From the NCBI RefSeq assembly GCF_014863355.1, contig NZ_JACZEP010000001.1, forward strand, positions 186,001 to 250,000: a stretch of DNA of 64,000 nt, given 5' to 3'. Below the pieces are notes generated by a model. That model saw only the letters and a list, made by a program, of their open reading frames with translations. It made no database searches and was not told the DNA's origin. How positions within the stretch are numbered: position 1 is the stretch's first letter; every line of letters begins with the position of its first letter. Positions 17,542 to 26,172 of the stretch are shown in pieces. The stretch is from Aminobacter carboxidus (GTDB lineage Bacteria; Pseudomonadota; Alphaproteobacteria; Rhizobiales; Rhizobiaceae). A program made the translations under genes and the position numbers.

Positions 17542-18446
17542 GCGTTCCTGTCCTCGTCGTCACCGGCTTTCTTGGTGCTGGCAAGACGACCTTCATCAAC
17601 CAGTTGCTGCAGCGATCCGAAGGCCGCCGCATCAGTGCCATCGTCAACGACTTCGGTGCCATCAACATCGACGCCGAGCTGATTGCCGACGCTGCCGACA
17701 GCGTCGTCGGGCTGAAGAACGGCTGCATCTGCTGTTCGCTGCAAGGCGACCTGCTGCGGACGCTCAAGCTCGTGCTGTCCCAGGCCGTCAAGCCTGACCA
17801 CATCGTCATTGAAGCATCAGGCGTCGCCGACCCCAGGGGCATCACCGAAACACTGATGGACCCGATCCTGTGGCACGACATTCGCCTCGATGCCGTTGTC
17901 GCCGTCGTCGATGCCGATGAGGTCGCTTTCAACCCCGCCCGCTTGCGCGACGAGTTGTGGCGCGCTCAGGTCGAGGCCGCCGACTTCATCGCCTTGTCCA
18001 AGACCCGGCTGAGCGAAAGCTCGGGTGAGGCGCTCCGGGCCGAACTCGTCTGGCTCAATAAGACTCTTGTCTTCGAGACCGATGGCGAAGCCATGCCGAT
18101 CGAAGCACTGCTCGTCAGCGACAGGCCTCAAGCCCAGCCAGGCCAGGCCAAGCTCGGCGCCTCGCGCTTCACGTCGATCGAATGGTTATCGGAAGGCCCT
18201 GTTTGTCTTGACCGCTTCCAGGCGGCTATCGACCGCCTCGCACCGAAGCTCATCCGCGCCAAGGGCATCGTAAATTTCATCGAGCGGCCGGGACAGAGCT
18301 TCCTGCTGCAACTGGTCGGCCGGCGCGCCACCTTGCGCCCGTTTCCGAAGTTCGAACCCGATTGTCGCCTCGTTTTGATCGGTGAAGCCAGCGTCATCGA
18401 CAGCGAGACGGCGCATGCCGGCCTCGCCGAAATCTCTACCTCATAA
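17538..18446 (+). CDS. CobW/COG0523-family metallochaperone GTPase
   Basis: A 302-residue P-loop GTPase. Walker A is GFLGAGKTTF near residue 10, the metal-binding CxCC-type motif is GCICC near residue 62, and the Walker B-like VIEASGVADP follows. COG0523 proteins deliver metals, often zinc, to client enzymes. The C-terminal CobW_C domain contains GIVNFIERPGQSFLLQL. The GTG start overlaps the deacylase stop (GTGA), and both neighbours are metal hydrolases, so the natural inference is a dedicated chaperone for the deacylase or the M81 enzyme. No Zur-type box was noticed upstream. Confidence 0.9.
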   Translation: MSVPVLVVTGFLGAGKTTFINQLLQRSEGRRISAIVNDFGAINIDAELIADAADSVVGLKNGCICCSLQGDLLRTLKLVLSQAVKPDHIVIEASGVADPRGITETLMDPILWHDIRLDAVVAVVDADEVAFNPARLRDELWRAQVEAADFIALSKTRLSESSGEALRAELVWLNKTLVFETDGEAMPIEALLVSDRPQAQPGQAKLGASRFTSIEWLSEGPVCLDRFQAAIDRLAPKLIRAKGIVNFIERPGQSFLLQLVGRRATLRPFPKFEPDCRLVLIGEASVIDSETAHAGLAEISTS

Positions 18447-18469
18447 CCCGCAAGCGGAGTTGTCCCATC

Positions 18470-19918
18470 ATGCGTGTGTTCAGTGCCGTTCTTGCGACCG
18501 AGACCAATACATTCTCGCCCATCCCGACCGGCTTGACCGCCTTCGTCGAGGGCGGCGACTACTTTCCCGCCGGCCAGCATCCCGATCACATGACGCTTTA
18601 TGGCGGCCAGCTGTGGGCGGCGCGCGAACGTGGCCGCCGCGAGGGCTGGACCCTCTTCGAAGGCCTGAGCGCATCGGCCGAACCCGGCGGTACGACGACG
18701 CGCCACGCCTATGAGACTTTGCGCGACCAGTTGCTAGACGATCTCCGCGCCGTCCTGCCGGTCGACATGGTGCTGATGTCACTACACGGCGCCATGGTCG
18801 CCGACGGCTATGACGATTGCGAAGGCGACATCCTCGCCCGCATCCGCGCGATCGTCGGCCCCGATACGGTCGTTGGTTGCGAGCTCGACCCGCACTGCCA
18901 CATGACTTCAGAGATGATCGACAATGTCGACATCCTGCTGACCTACAAGGAATACCCCCACACCGACGTCTATGAATGCGGCGTCCAGCTTGTCGACCTC
19001 TGCCATCGCATCGCCACCGGCCAGATCAAGCCGACGGCGGCCCTCGTCGACACCGGCATGGTCACCTTCATCCGCACCACCACCGAACCCGGGCTCTCGA
19101 TCATCAACGGCATCCGCGCCATGGAGCGGAAGGATAAGGTGCTGTCGGTGTCGATCGCGCAAGGTTTCCCCTGGGCCGACGTGCCCGAGATGGGAACGCG
19201 CGTCGTTGTCTACACCGACGACAACCAGGACCTGGCGCAGTCGCTGGCGCAACGGCTGGCCAACGATCTTTACGTCATGCGCGCCGAGATCGTGCCACCG
19301 ATGCCCGGTATCGACGAGGCGCTCGATCAGGCCCTTGTTGCACCAGCCGGCACGGTCGTCATCGCCGACACCGCCGACAATGCCGGCGGCGGTGCCGCCA
19401 GCGACTCGACCTTCTTCCTCGCCCGCATGATCGAGCGCGGCATCTCCGACGCCGTTATCGGCCCGCTGTGGGACCCGATCGCCGTGCGCCTGGTCTTCGA
19501 AGCGGGCGAGGGCGCCGTGCTGCCGCTGCGCGTCGGCGGCAAGGTCGGCCCGCGCTCGGGCAATCCGGTCGACGTCACTTGCAGGGTCGTGGCGCTCAAG
19601 CGCAGCCTCGTCATGACCGGCCTCGGCGGCGTTCCTTCGCCGATGGGCGATTGCGCTTTGGTCGACTGCGGCGGCGTCCAGGTGCTTTTGGCCTCCGAAC
19701 GGTCGCAGGCGATCGACACCGACCTGTTCACCGGCATCGGCTGCGACTTGACGGAGAAACGGATCGTGGTGGTCAAGTCGACCCAGCACTTCCGCGCTTC
19801 CTACGAGAAGATCGCGTCGGCGGTCATCTATGCCGCGACAGAGGGCACCGTCACCTCAAACCTCGCCAGCCTGCCCTATACCAGGATCAAGCTGCCGAAA
19901 TGGCCGGTGACCGCATAG
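18470..19918 (+). CDS. M81-family metallopeptidase (microcystinase MlrC-like)
   Basis: A 482-residue protein of the MlrC family. The N-terminal MRVFSAVLATETNTFSPIPT is the family hallmark. Candidate zinc ligands are Asp and His in GCELDPHCHMT and His in YKEYPHTDVYECG, matching the D-x-H...H pattern of M81. MlrC acts on linear peptides derived from microcystin, which contain D-residues; many bacteria carry homologues without any link to microcystin. Its place at the end of the D-aminopeptidase/transporter/deacylase operon suggests hydrolysis of unusual peptides or cyclic amides. It starts 23 bases after the GTPase gene. Confidence 0.88.
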   Translation: MRVFSAVLATETNTFSPIPTGLTAFVEGGDYFPAGQHPDHMTLYGGQLWAARERGRREGWTLFEGLSASAEPGGTTTRHAYETLRDQLLDDLRAVLPVDMVLMSLHGAMVADGYDDCEGDILARIRAIVGPDTVVGCELDPHCHMTSEMIDNVDILLTYKEYPHTDVYECGVQLVDLCHRIATGQIKPTAALVDTGMVTFIRTTTEPGLSIINGIRAMERKDKVLSVSIAQGFPWADVPEMGTRVVVYTDDNQDLAQSLAQRLANDLYVMRAEIVPPMPGIDEALDQALVAPAGTVVIADTADNAGGGAASDSTFFLARMIERGISDAVIGPLWDPIAVRLVFEAGEGAVLPLRVGGKVGPRSGNPVDVTCRVVALKRSLVMTGLGGVPSPMGDCALVDCGGVQVLLASERSQAIDTDLFTGIGCDLTEKRIVVVKSTQHFRASYEKIASAVIYAATEGTVTSNLASLPYTRIKLPKWPVTA

Positions 19919-19948
19919 GTTCAAACTGACACCGGTTCTCCTTAGGCT

Positions 19949-19967
19949 GCCGGCGATTGTTGCCGGC
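19949..19967. terminator. short hairpin between convergent genes
   Basis: GCCGGC, a 7-base loop and GCCGGC form a short stem between the end of the M81 gene and the convergent deformylase-like gene. There is no T-tract. It is a weak bidirectional terminator candidate. Confidence 0.35.
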
Positions 19968-19990
19968 TGGCAGTCGAAGGCCAGGCGCTC

Positions 19991-20488
19991 CTAGCTCCGC
20001 TGCAATTTCTCATAGCGTTTGGCCAGCCTGTCCCGCTTCAGCTTCGACAGCCGCTGGATCCAGAAGATGCCGTCCAGCTGGTCGATCTCGTGCTGGTGGC
20101 AGACGGCGAGCAGACCTTCCGCTTCTTCGGTGCGTTCGGCACCGTCGAGGTCCCGGTAGGCGATGCGGACCTGCGCATGGCGCCTGATCTCGTCGGTCAT
20201 GCCCGGCATCGAGACACTGCCTTCGGTGTGCATGATCGTTTCCTCCGATGCCCAGAGGATCCGTGGATTGACATAGGCCCGTGCGCTCTCTGGGCCTTCG
20301 AGCTGCAGCACGACGAGCCGCCTGGAGACGCCGACATGCGGCGCGGTGATGCCGATGCCGGGTGCCGCGCGCATGGTGTCGAGCAGGTCGGTCGCGAGTT
20401 CGCGCAGGCCTTGGTCAAAGACGGATACAGGCTCTGCGGCCAGCCGTAGGCGCGGGTCGGGAAATTTCACGATTGCTCGGATCGTCAC
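19991..20488 (-). CDS. peptide deformylase-like protein with altered metal-binding motifs
   Basis: About 165 residues from a GTG start (MTIRAIVKFPDPRLRLAAEP), preceded by GGCGGAG. It keeps the deformylase fold and motif order but not the usual residues. Motif 1 is GIGITAPHVG instead of GxGxAAxQ, motif 2 is EGSVSMPG where active enzymes have EGCLS (the Cys binds the metal), and motif 3 is HQHEIDQLDG instead of HExDH. Loss of the Cys ligand makes ordinary formyl-methionine deformylase activity doubtful. An upstream in-frame ATG at 20527 would add 13 residues. It may belong to a stable subfamily with another role; no genomic partner shows what. Confidence 0.82.
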   Translation of the reverse strand: MTIRAIVKFPDPRLRLAAEPVSVFDQGLRELATDLLDTMRAAPGIGITAPHVGVSRRLVVLQLEGPESARAYVNPRILWASEETIMHTEGSVSMPGMTDEIRRHAQVRIAYRDLDGAERTEEAEGLLAVCHQHEIDQLDGIFWIQRLSKLKRDRLAKRYEKLQRS

Positions 20489-20586
20489 GCCTGTTCTCCG
20501 CCTCGCGTCGCAGCCTGCCGGTCGCATACAGCCAAAGTCACCGCCCTTCCAGCGTCGTGTGCCCGGCCAGCAGTGCGCCGTCGGGC

Positions 20587-21024
20587 CTACTCCCGCCGTT
20601 CGATGTCCCGGCGCAGCACGATCAGCGTCGTCAGGTCCTGCACGCTGGGATGCGTGGCGATGATGTCGCGCAGCGTGTTCAACCGGTCGATCGAGGGCAC
20701 TTCGACCTCGACCATCAGGTCGAGCTGGCCGGTGACCGACGACACCCGCCGCACCTCCGAGTAGCGCGCCAGCTGGTCGAGCACGCCGATCGACGGCGTC
20801 GACACCAGCGTCACCATCAGGAAAGCCGAGACCAGGTTGGTGTCCATCTGGCCGATATCGGCGCGATAGCCGCGGATGACGCCGCTCTTTTCCAGCGCCG
20901 CGACGCGTTCGCTGGTGGCACTTCGCGACAGCCCGATGCGCCCGGCCAGCGTCTTCAACGGTATGCGCGCCTCCTTCGACAGTATGCCCAGAATGTCCCT
21001 GTCCTTGGCGTCGAGTTCCTTCAT
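20587..21024 (-). CDS. Lrp/AsnC-family transcriptional regulator
   Basis: A 145-residue Lrp regulator. The HTH is in residues ~5-55 (DRDILGILSKEARIPLKTLA then GRIGLSRSATSERVAALEKS), followed by the RAM ligand-binding domain with GQLDLMVEVEV. The ATG giving MKELDAKD is chosen as the family-typical start; longer frames upstream have no support. It is divergent from the kinase-aminotransferase fusion gene and probably controls it in response to an amino acid or amine. A direct repeat in the shared promoter could be its site. Confidence 0.9.
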   Translation of the reverse strand: MKELDAKDRDILGILSKEARIPLKTLAGRIGLSRSATSERVAALEKSGVIRGYRADIGQMDTNLVSAFLMVTLVSTPSIGVLDQLARYSEVRRVSSVTGQLDLMVEVEVPSIDRLNTLRDIIATHPSVQDLTTLIVLRRDIERRE

Positions 21025-21050
21025 CGCCGGGTTCCGATCCGTGCCGTTAA

Positions 21051-21080
21051 AGTGCCGGTCCATGCAGTCATAGTGCCGGT
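21051..21080. promoter_or_regulatory. direct-repeat operator candidate for the Lrp regulator
   Basis: AGTGCCGGT occurs twice, starting exactly 21 bases apart (two helical turns), in the gap between the divergent Lrp and fusion genes, with a partial third copy (GTGCCGTTA) just before. Lrp-type octamers often bind such phased repeats. This is inference from pattern and position. Confidence 0.4.
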
Positions 21081-21154
21081 GTAACCGACGCTTTGCCGGA
21101 TGCCCGATTTTTCGGCCCGTGCCAAGCTCCAAAGACAGCAATTCCGGATAGAAC

Positions 21155-24100
21155 ATGACCGACGTGACCCATCCCGCGCCCACATTCTCCTTTGGCGAAG
21201 CCGCCGAGCTGGCTTCGGGCCGGTTCGGTGTCGGTGGTCGCGTGGCAAGCCTCGACAGCGAGCGCGACCAGAACTTCAAGCTTTCGGCCGATGACGGCTC
21301 GCAGTGGATCCTCAAGGTCGTCAACGCCAGCGAGCCTGCCTCCGAGAGCGCGTTCCAGGTGGCATTGCTCGATCATCTCGCGCGCACCAGCCCCGGCGTC
21401 GCCGCCCCCCGCCTCAAGGTTTCGCAAGACGGCACGCCGCTGGCCGAAGCGACAAATGCCGCCGGCGAGCGCCACGCGCTGCGGCTGGTGTCGTGGCTGC
21501 CCGGCCTGCCCTTGGCCCAGGCGGCGCGGACCCCGGCACTTCTCGAAAACCTTGGCCGTGCCCTTGGCCGGCTCGACAGCGCGCTGCAGGGCTTCATCCA
21601 CCCCGGCGCGTTGCGTTCGTTCGACTGGGACATCCGCCAGGCCGGTGCGGCACGCCAGCGCCTGCACCATGTCCCCGATGTCGCGGATCGTGCGCTGCTG
21701 CGCGGCCTGCTCGATCATTTCGACGCCGCGGTCGCGCCGCGTCTGTCCGGCTTGCGCGCCCAGGTCATCCACAACGACGCCAATGACTGGAATGTCCTTG
21801 TCGACGAAGACAACCACGAGCGCATCGCCGGCATTATCGATTTCGGCGACGCGCTCTATTCACCTCTGATCGCCGAGGTGGCGGTCGCCTGCGCCTACTC
21901 CATTCTCGACGTCGAGGACCCGATCGGTGCCGCTGCAAACCTGGCCGCCGGCTTTCACGCCGAGTATCCGCTGCACGAAGACGAGCTCGACGTCCTGTTC
22001 GACCTCATCGCCATGCGCCTGGTCATCTCGGTCACGCTGTCGGCGCAGCGCAAGGAAAAGACCGGCGACAATCCCTATCTCGCCATCTCCGAGGCGCCGG
22101 CCTGGCGGCTGCTGCGCCGTCTCGGCGCGATGAACCGGCGCTTCGCCACCGCCATTCTGCGCCACGCCTGCGGTTTCGACGCGGTATCAGGCGCCCGGGC
22201 TGTAACCGCCTGGATCGAGGCCAACAGGAAGAGCTTTGCGCCTGTCCTCGAGCGGCATCCGGCGACGCTTGCCAAGGCACTGGTGCCCTATGGCGATGCG
22301 GCCCATCCGATGACCGTCACCTCGGCCGGCCAGCAGCCCGACAAGGCCACCGCCTGGTGGGACGCCTGGTGCGCCGAACACGGCATCGAGCTCGGCATCG
22401 GCCCATGGGGCGAGGCGCGCACGGTCTATACCTCCGATATCTTCTGGTCGCGTTTTGTCGAAGGCGCGCGCCGGGTCCACCATCTAGGCCTCGACCTGTT
22501 CATGCCGGCAGGCACCAAGGTTTTCACCCCGCTCGCCGGAACCGTCAAAAGCGTCGAGATCGAGGAGGACCCGCTCGGCTATGGCTGCCTCATCGCGCTC
22601 CTGCACGAGCCCGAGGACTGCCCGCCTTTTGTCACGCTCTGGGGCCACATGGCGCATGAGGCGATGGCGCGCTTGCAGCCGGGCGAGAGACTCGAAGCCG
22701 GCGCGCTCGTCGGTGAAATGGGCGCACCCGCCGAAAACGGCGGCTGGGCCCCGCATTTGCATTTCCAGATCTCGGCAGACCCCGAACTTGCCGCCCGCGA
22801 CATCCTCGGCGTCGGCGAGGCGCGCTATCTTGATGTCTGGCGCGAGCTATTCCCGGATGCGGCGACGCTTGCCGGCATCCCGCCCGAGACCTTCGTCCAG
22901 ACCGGCCGCACACGTCCCGAGATCGTCGCCGCACGCAAGGCGTCGCTGCTGCCCAACCTGTCGATCTCCTATTCCGAGCCGATCAAGTTCGTCCGCGGCG
23001 AGGGTGCCTGGCTAATCGACGACCGCGGCCGCGCTTATCTCGACTGCTTCAACAATGTCTGCCACCTCGGCCACGCCCACCCCGACATCGTCGAGGCCAT
23101 TGCCCGCCAGGCGGCGAAACTCAACACCAACACGCGCTACCTGCACGATGCCATCGTCACCTACGCCGAACGGCTGACGGCGACCTTGCCGGAGGGCCTT
23201 TCGGTCGCCTCCTTCGCTTGCTCCGGCAGCGAGGCCAATTCGCTCGCGCTGCGCATGTCGCGCACATTGACCGGTAGCAACGACGCGTTGGTGCTCGACT
23301 GGGCCTATCACGGCACCACCCAGGAGCTGATCGATCTCAGCCCCTACAAATATAAGCGCAAGGGCGGTAAGGGCAGGCCGGCCCATGTCTTCGAGGCCGC
23401 CATCCCCGACAGCTACCGCGCGCCGGCCGACTGGCCCGTCGAGGAGCATGCCTGGCGTTTCGCCGAAAGTATCGCCGAGCAGATCGAGGCGATGCGCAAG
23501 GCGGGCCGCGCGCCGGCCTTCTTCATCGCCGAATCCATCCCCAGTGTCGCCGGCCAGGTCTTTCTCCCTGAGGGCTACTTGAAAGAAGTCTACGCCATGG
23601 TGCGCGCCGCTGGCGGCTTCTGCATCGCCGACGAGGTTCAGGTCGGCTTCGGCCGCGTCGGCAGCCACTGGTGGGCTTTCGAAACGCAGGGCGTCGTCCC
23701 CGACATCGTCACGATGGGCAAGCCCATCGGCAACGGCCACCCCATGTCGGCGCTGGTCACCACGCGCGAGATCGCCGACCGCTTCAACAACGGCATGGAG
23801 TATTTCAATACCTTCGGTGGCAATCCGGTGTCATGTGCTGCCGGCCTGGCCGTGCTCGACGTCATCGAGCGCGACGGCTTGCGCGACAACGCCGCCGAGA
23901 TCGGCGCTTACCTCGTCACCCGCTTCAGGGAGATGCAGGCGCGCTATGAGGTCATTGGCGATGTCAGGGGCCAAGGCCTGTTCCTCGGCATCGAGCTCGT
24001 CAGCGACCGCAAGACCAAGGCGCCGGCAACAGCATTCGCCCGCAAGGTCAATGACGGCGCCAGGGCGCGCGGCGTTCTGATCGGCACCGAGGGACCGCAC

Positions 24101-24211
24101 GACAATGTGCTCAAGATGCGTCCGCCGATGATCTTCAGCCGGGCCGATGCCGATCATCTGGTTGGCGTGCTTGAGGAGACCTTCGCCGCGGCATCAGCCG
24201 AAGGCGCGTAG
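21155..24211 (+). CDS. trifunctional fusion: APH-like kinase, M23-fold domain, class III PLP aminotransferase/phospho-lyase
   Basis: A 1018-residue protein in three parts. Residues ~1-345 are an aminoglycoside-phosphotransferase-like kinase with the catalytic loop IHNDANDWN (~205) and metal motif IIDFGD (~230). Residues ~400-560 are an M23/LytM fold with HHLGLD, WGHM and PHLHFQI, so all metal and catalytic positions seem kept. Residues ~600-1015 are a class III aminotransferase with PLP lysine in [11 protein letters not shown] (~856). There is no signal peptide, so the M23 domain is cytoplasmic. In animals, a kinase of this family (HYKK) and class III phospho-lyases act in sequence on hydroxylysine, and a related lyase acts on phosphoethanolamine. 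By analogy this protein may phosphorylate and then eliminate an amino alcohol or hydroxy-amino acid. Confidence 0.9.
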   Translation: MTDVTHPAPTFSFGEAAELASGRFGVGGRVASLDSERDQNFKLSADDGSQWILKVVNASEPASESAFQVALLDHLARTSPGVAAPRLKVSQDGTPLAEATNAAGERHALRLVSWLPGLPLAQAARTPALLENLGRALGRLDSALQGFIHPGALRSFDWDIRQAGAARQRLHHVPDVADRALLRGLLDHFDAAVAPRLSGLRAQVIHNDANDWNVLVDEDNHERIAGIIDFGDALYSPLIAEVAVACAYSILDVEDPIGAAANLAAGFHAEYPLHEDELDVLFDLIAMRLVISVTLSAQRKEKTGDNPYLAISEAPAWRLLRRLGAMNRRFATAILRHACGFDAVSGARAVTAWIEANRKSFAPVLERHPATLAKALVPYGDAAHPMTVTSAGQQPDKATAWWDAWCAEHGIELGIGPWGEARTVYTSDIFWSRFVEGARRVHHLGLDLFMPAGTKVFTPLAGTVKSVEIEEDPLGYGCLIALLHEPEDCPPFVTLWGHMAHEAMARLQPGERLEAGALVGEMGAPAENGGWAPHLHFQISADPELAARDILGVGEARYLDVWRELFPDAATLAGIPPETFVQTGRTRPEIVAARKASLLPNLSISYSEPIKFVRGEGAWLIDDRGRAYLDCFNNVCHLGHAHPDIVEAIARQAAKLNTNTRYLHDAIVTYAERLTATLPEGLSVASFACSGSEANSLALRMSRTLTGSNDALVLDWAYHGTTQELIDLSPYKYKRKGGKGRPAHVFEAAIPDSYRAPADWPVEEHAWRFAESIAEQIEAMRKAGRAPAFFIAESIPSVAGQVFLPEGYLKEVYAMVRAAGGFCIADEVQVGFGRVGSHWWAFETQGVVPDIVTMGKPIGNGHPMSALVTTREIADRFNNGMEYFNTFGGNPVSCAAGLAVLDVIERDGLRDNAAEIGAYLVTRFREMQARYEVIGDVRGQGLFLGIELVSDRKTKAPATAFARKVNDGARARGVLIGTEGPHDNVLKMRPPMIFSRADADHLVGVLEETFAAASAEGA

Positions 24212-24329
24212 CAGACCCGCGCGACGACCTCGCGCGGAGGGAATTAACGACAGTGGAATTCACCAACTTCCGGCGTCCATGCGCCGGCGGCAGAAAGAGG
24301 CTTTGCCTCGAAACACCAGGGAGGAAGTC

Positions 24330-25343
24330 ATGAGGAAAATCTGCGCTACGGCGCTTCTGCTCGGCTCGGCAGCCATCGCCATGCCGGCTGCGGCCGACAC
24401 GTTCGACATCGTCAAGCAGCGCGACAAGGTGACCTGCGGCGTCAGCCAGGGCGTCGCCGGCTTCTCTGCGCCCGACGATGCCGGCAAGTGGTCCGGCTTC
24501 GATATCGATTTCTGCCGCGCCATCGCGGCCGCCGTACTCGGCGATCCGGAGAAAGTCAGCTACGTCCCGCTCTCGACCAAGGAGCGCTTCACCGCGTTAC
24601 AGTCGGGCAGCGTCGACGTGCTGTCGCGCCAGACCACCTGGACGCTGTCACGCGACTCGAGCCTCGGCATCCGTTTCGTCGGCACCGCCTATTATGACGG
24701 CCAGGGCTTCATGGTGCGCAAGGAGCTTGGCGTCGACAGCGCCCTCAAGCTCGACGGCGCCACCGTCTGCACCGAGCAGGGCACGACCACCGAACAGAAC
24801 GTCGCCGACTATTTCGGCGCCCACAAGATGAAGTACGAGCCGGTCGTCATCGATTCCGCCGACGGTATCATCAAGGCCTTCGACGGCGGCCGCTGCGATG
24901 TCTACACCACCGACGCCTCCGCACTTTACGCGCAGCGCCTCAAGCTCACCGATCCCGCCGGCTATGTCGTCCTGCCCGAGATCATCTCCAAGGAGCCGCT
25001 CGGGCCCGCCGTCCGCCAGGGCGACGACAAGTGGTTCAACATCGTCCGCTGGACCTTGTTCGCGCTGCTCGAGGCTGAAGAACTCGGCATCACCAAGGAC
25101 AATGCCGAAGCCGGCCTGACGTCGGAAAACCCTGCTATCAAGCGCTTCCTCGGCGCCGAAGGCGACAGCGGCCAGCAGCTCGGCCTCGATCCGCGCTGGA
25201 GCTACAACATCATCTCCAAGGTCGGCAATTTCGGCGAGATCTTCGAGCATAATCTCGGCCAGTCGAGCGAACTCAAGATCGACCGCGGCATCAACGCGCT
25301 GTGGAATGCCGGCGGCCTGATGTACGCCCCGCCGGTGCGCTAA
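24330..25343 (+). CDS. amino-acid ABC transporter substrate-binding protein (AapJ/family 3-like)
   Basis: A 337-residue periplasmic binding protein. The signal peptide MRKICATALLLGSAAIAMPA is cleaved at AAAD. The mature N-terminus DKVTCGVSQGVAGFSAPDDA and the segment GFDIDFCRAIAAAVLGD are characteristic of general L-amino-acid binding proteins of the Aap system. The ATG follows GGGAGGAAGTC. It lies 118 bases after the kinase-aminotransferase fusion and no permease or ATPase gene follows, so it must use transport components encoded elsewhere or act as an orphan receptor. It probably supplies the substrate of the fusion enzyme. Confidence 0.92.
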   Translation: MRKICATALLLGSAAIAMPAAADTFDIVKQRDKVTCGVSQGVAGFSAPDDAGKWSGFDIDFCRAIAAAVLGDPEKVSYVPLSTKERFTALQSGSVDVLSRQTTWTLSRDSSLGIRFVGTAYYDGQGFMVRKELGVDSALKLDGATVCTEQGTTTEQNVADYFGAHKMKYEPVVIDSADGIIKAFDGGRCDVYTTDASALYAQRLKLTDPAGYVVLPEIISKEPLGPAVRQGDDKWFNIVRWTLFALLEAEELGITKDNAEAGLTSENPAIKRFLGAEGDSGQQLGLDPRWSYNIISKVGNFGEIFEHNLGQSSELKIDRGINALWNAGGLMYAPPVR

Positions 25344-25352
25344 AGCAATCTC

Positions 25353-25383
25353 GGGGGTCGCGCCCTGGCGCGGCCCCCTTCTC
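25353..25383 (+). terminator. Rho-independent terminator after the amino-acid binding protein gene
   Basis: An 11-bp GC stem (GGGGGTCGCGC pairing with GCGCGGCCCCC, one G-T wobble) with a 4-base loop is followed by TTCTCTT. It closely resembles the hairpin after the GNAT gene 730 bases on. Confidence 0.75.
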
Positions 25384-25595
25384 TTGCCGGGGCTTCCAAG
25401 TCGCGCCGCATCTGCCTATGCTGGCAGCGCCTATCTCGGGAGACTGCCTTTGTTTGCCCCCTTCATGTCTCGAAACTCACCGGCTGCGGCGGTAGAGCGC
25501 TGAGGGCGTTTGCTCCTGGCACCTAGGCACCCCCTCATCTATCGCTCGGCCTATGCGCGCCCGCCGCGGGCGCATTGCATGATGTCGAGAAGAAA

Positions 25596-26066
25596 ATGAT
25601 CATCGAAGCAACTGCCCATGATTTTGACGCGCTGCTGGAAGGCACTGCGCCCCGAAACCTGCGCCCCGTCGCCGATAGCGCCATTGCGTCGCCCGACGTG
25701 CTGCGCATGCTGGCCGATCTCGCCGGCAACATCCGTGCCATGTTCGCGCCCGCGGCGTGGCTGATCGTCGAGGACGGTGAGCTTGTCGGGCTCTGCTCGG
25801 TCGTGAGGCCATCCAGCGACGGCGAGATCCACATCGGCTATGGCGTCGCGCCGAGCCGGCAGGGCAGGGGTGCTACCACGCGCGCCATCGCTGACCTGCT
25901 CGCATGGGCCCGTGCCGATCCGCGTGTCCAGCTGGTGTCGGCCGAAACCGGCGTTGACAATATCGCGTCGCAGCGCGTTCTCGAACGCAACGGCTTTGTC
26001 CAAACCGGCGAACGCGTCGACGAAGAGGACGGCCAGCTGATCTGCTGGCAGGCGATTACCGCCTGA
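25596..26066 (+). CDS. GNAT-family N-acetyltransferase
   Basis: A 156-residue GNAT. The acetyl-CoA-binding motif A is GYGVAPSRQGRGATTRAI near residue 90, followed by the C-terminal ASQRVLERNGFVQTGER typical of RimJ/RimL-like acetyltransferases. The ATG of MIIEATAHD is preferred over a TTG 21 bases upstream because GAGAAG lies just before it. The substrate is unknown. It stands alone between two terminator-like hairpins. Confidence 0.88.
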   Translation: MIIEATAHDFDALLEGTAPRNLRPVADSAIASPDVLRMLADLAGNIRAMFAPAAWLIVEDGELVGLCSVVRPSSDGEIHIGYGVAPSRQGRGATTRAIADLLAWARADPRVQLVSAETGVDNIASQRVLERNGFVQTGERVDEEDGQLICWQAITA

Positions 26067-26086
26067 ACGCTGGTCAATGCCGGGAC

Positions 26087-26110
26087 GGGGTCGCGCCTTG
26101 GCGCGGCCCC
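26087..26110 (+). terminator. hairpin after the GNAT gene
   Basis: GGGGTCGCGCC pairs with GGCGCGGCCCC across a two-base gap, which in practice opens to a 4-base or larger loop. No T-tract follows. The arm sequences are almost the same as those of the terminator at 25353. Confidence 0.6.
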
Positions 26111-26172
26111 GACTATGCTGCACCGCAAAGATTCCCGACGTTTCCTGTCGGGCCGCAGCAGAAGGTGCGTTG

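Noticed and set aside
19949-19967. Possible riboswitch or attenuator at the GCCGGC hairpin
   Set aside because: The stem is only six bases and lies between two stop codons. It is better read as a weak terminator.
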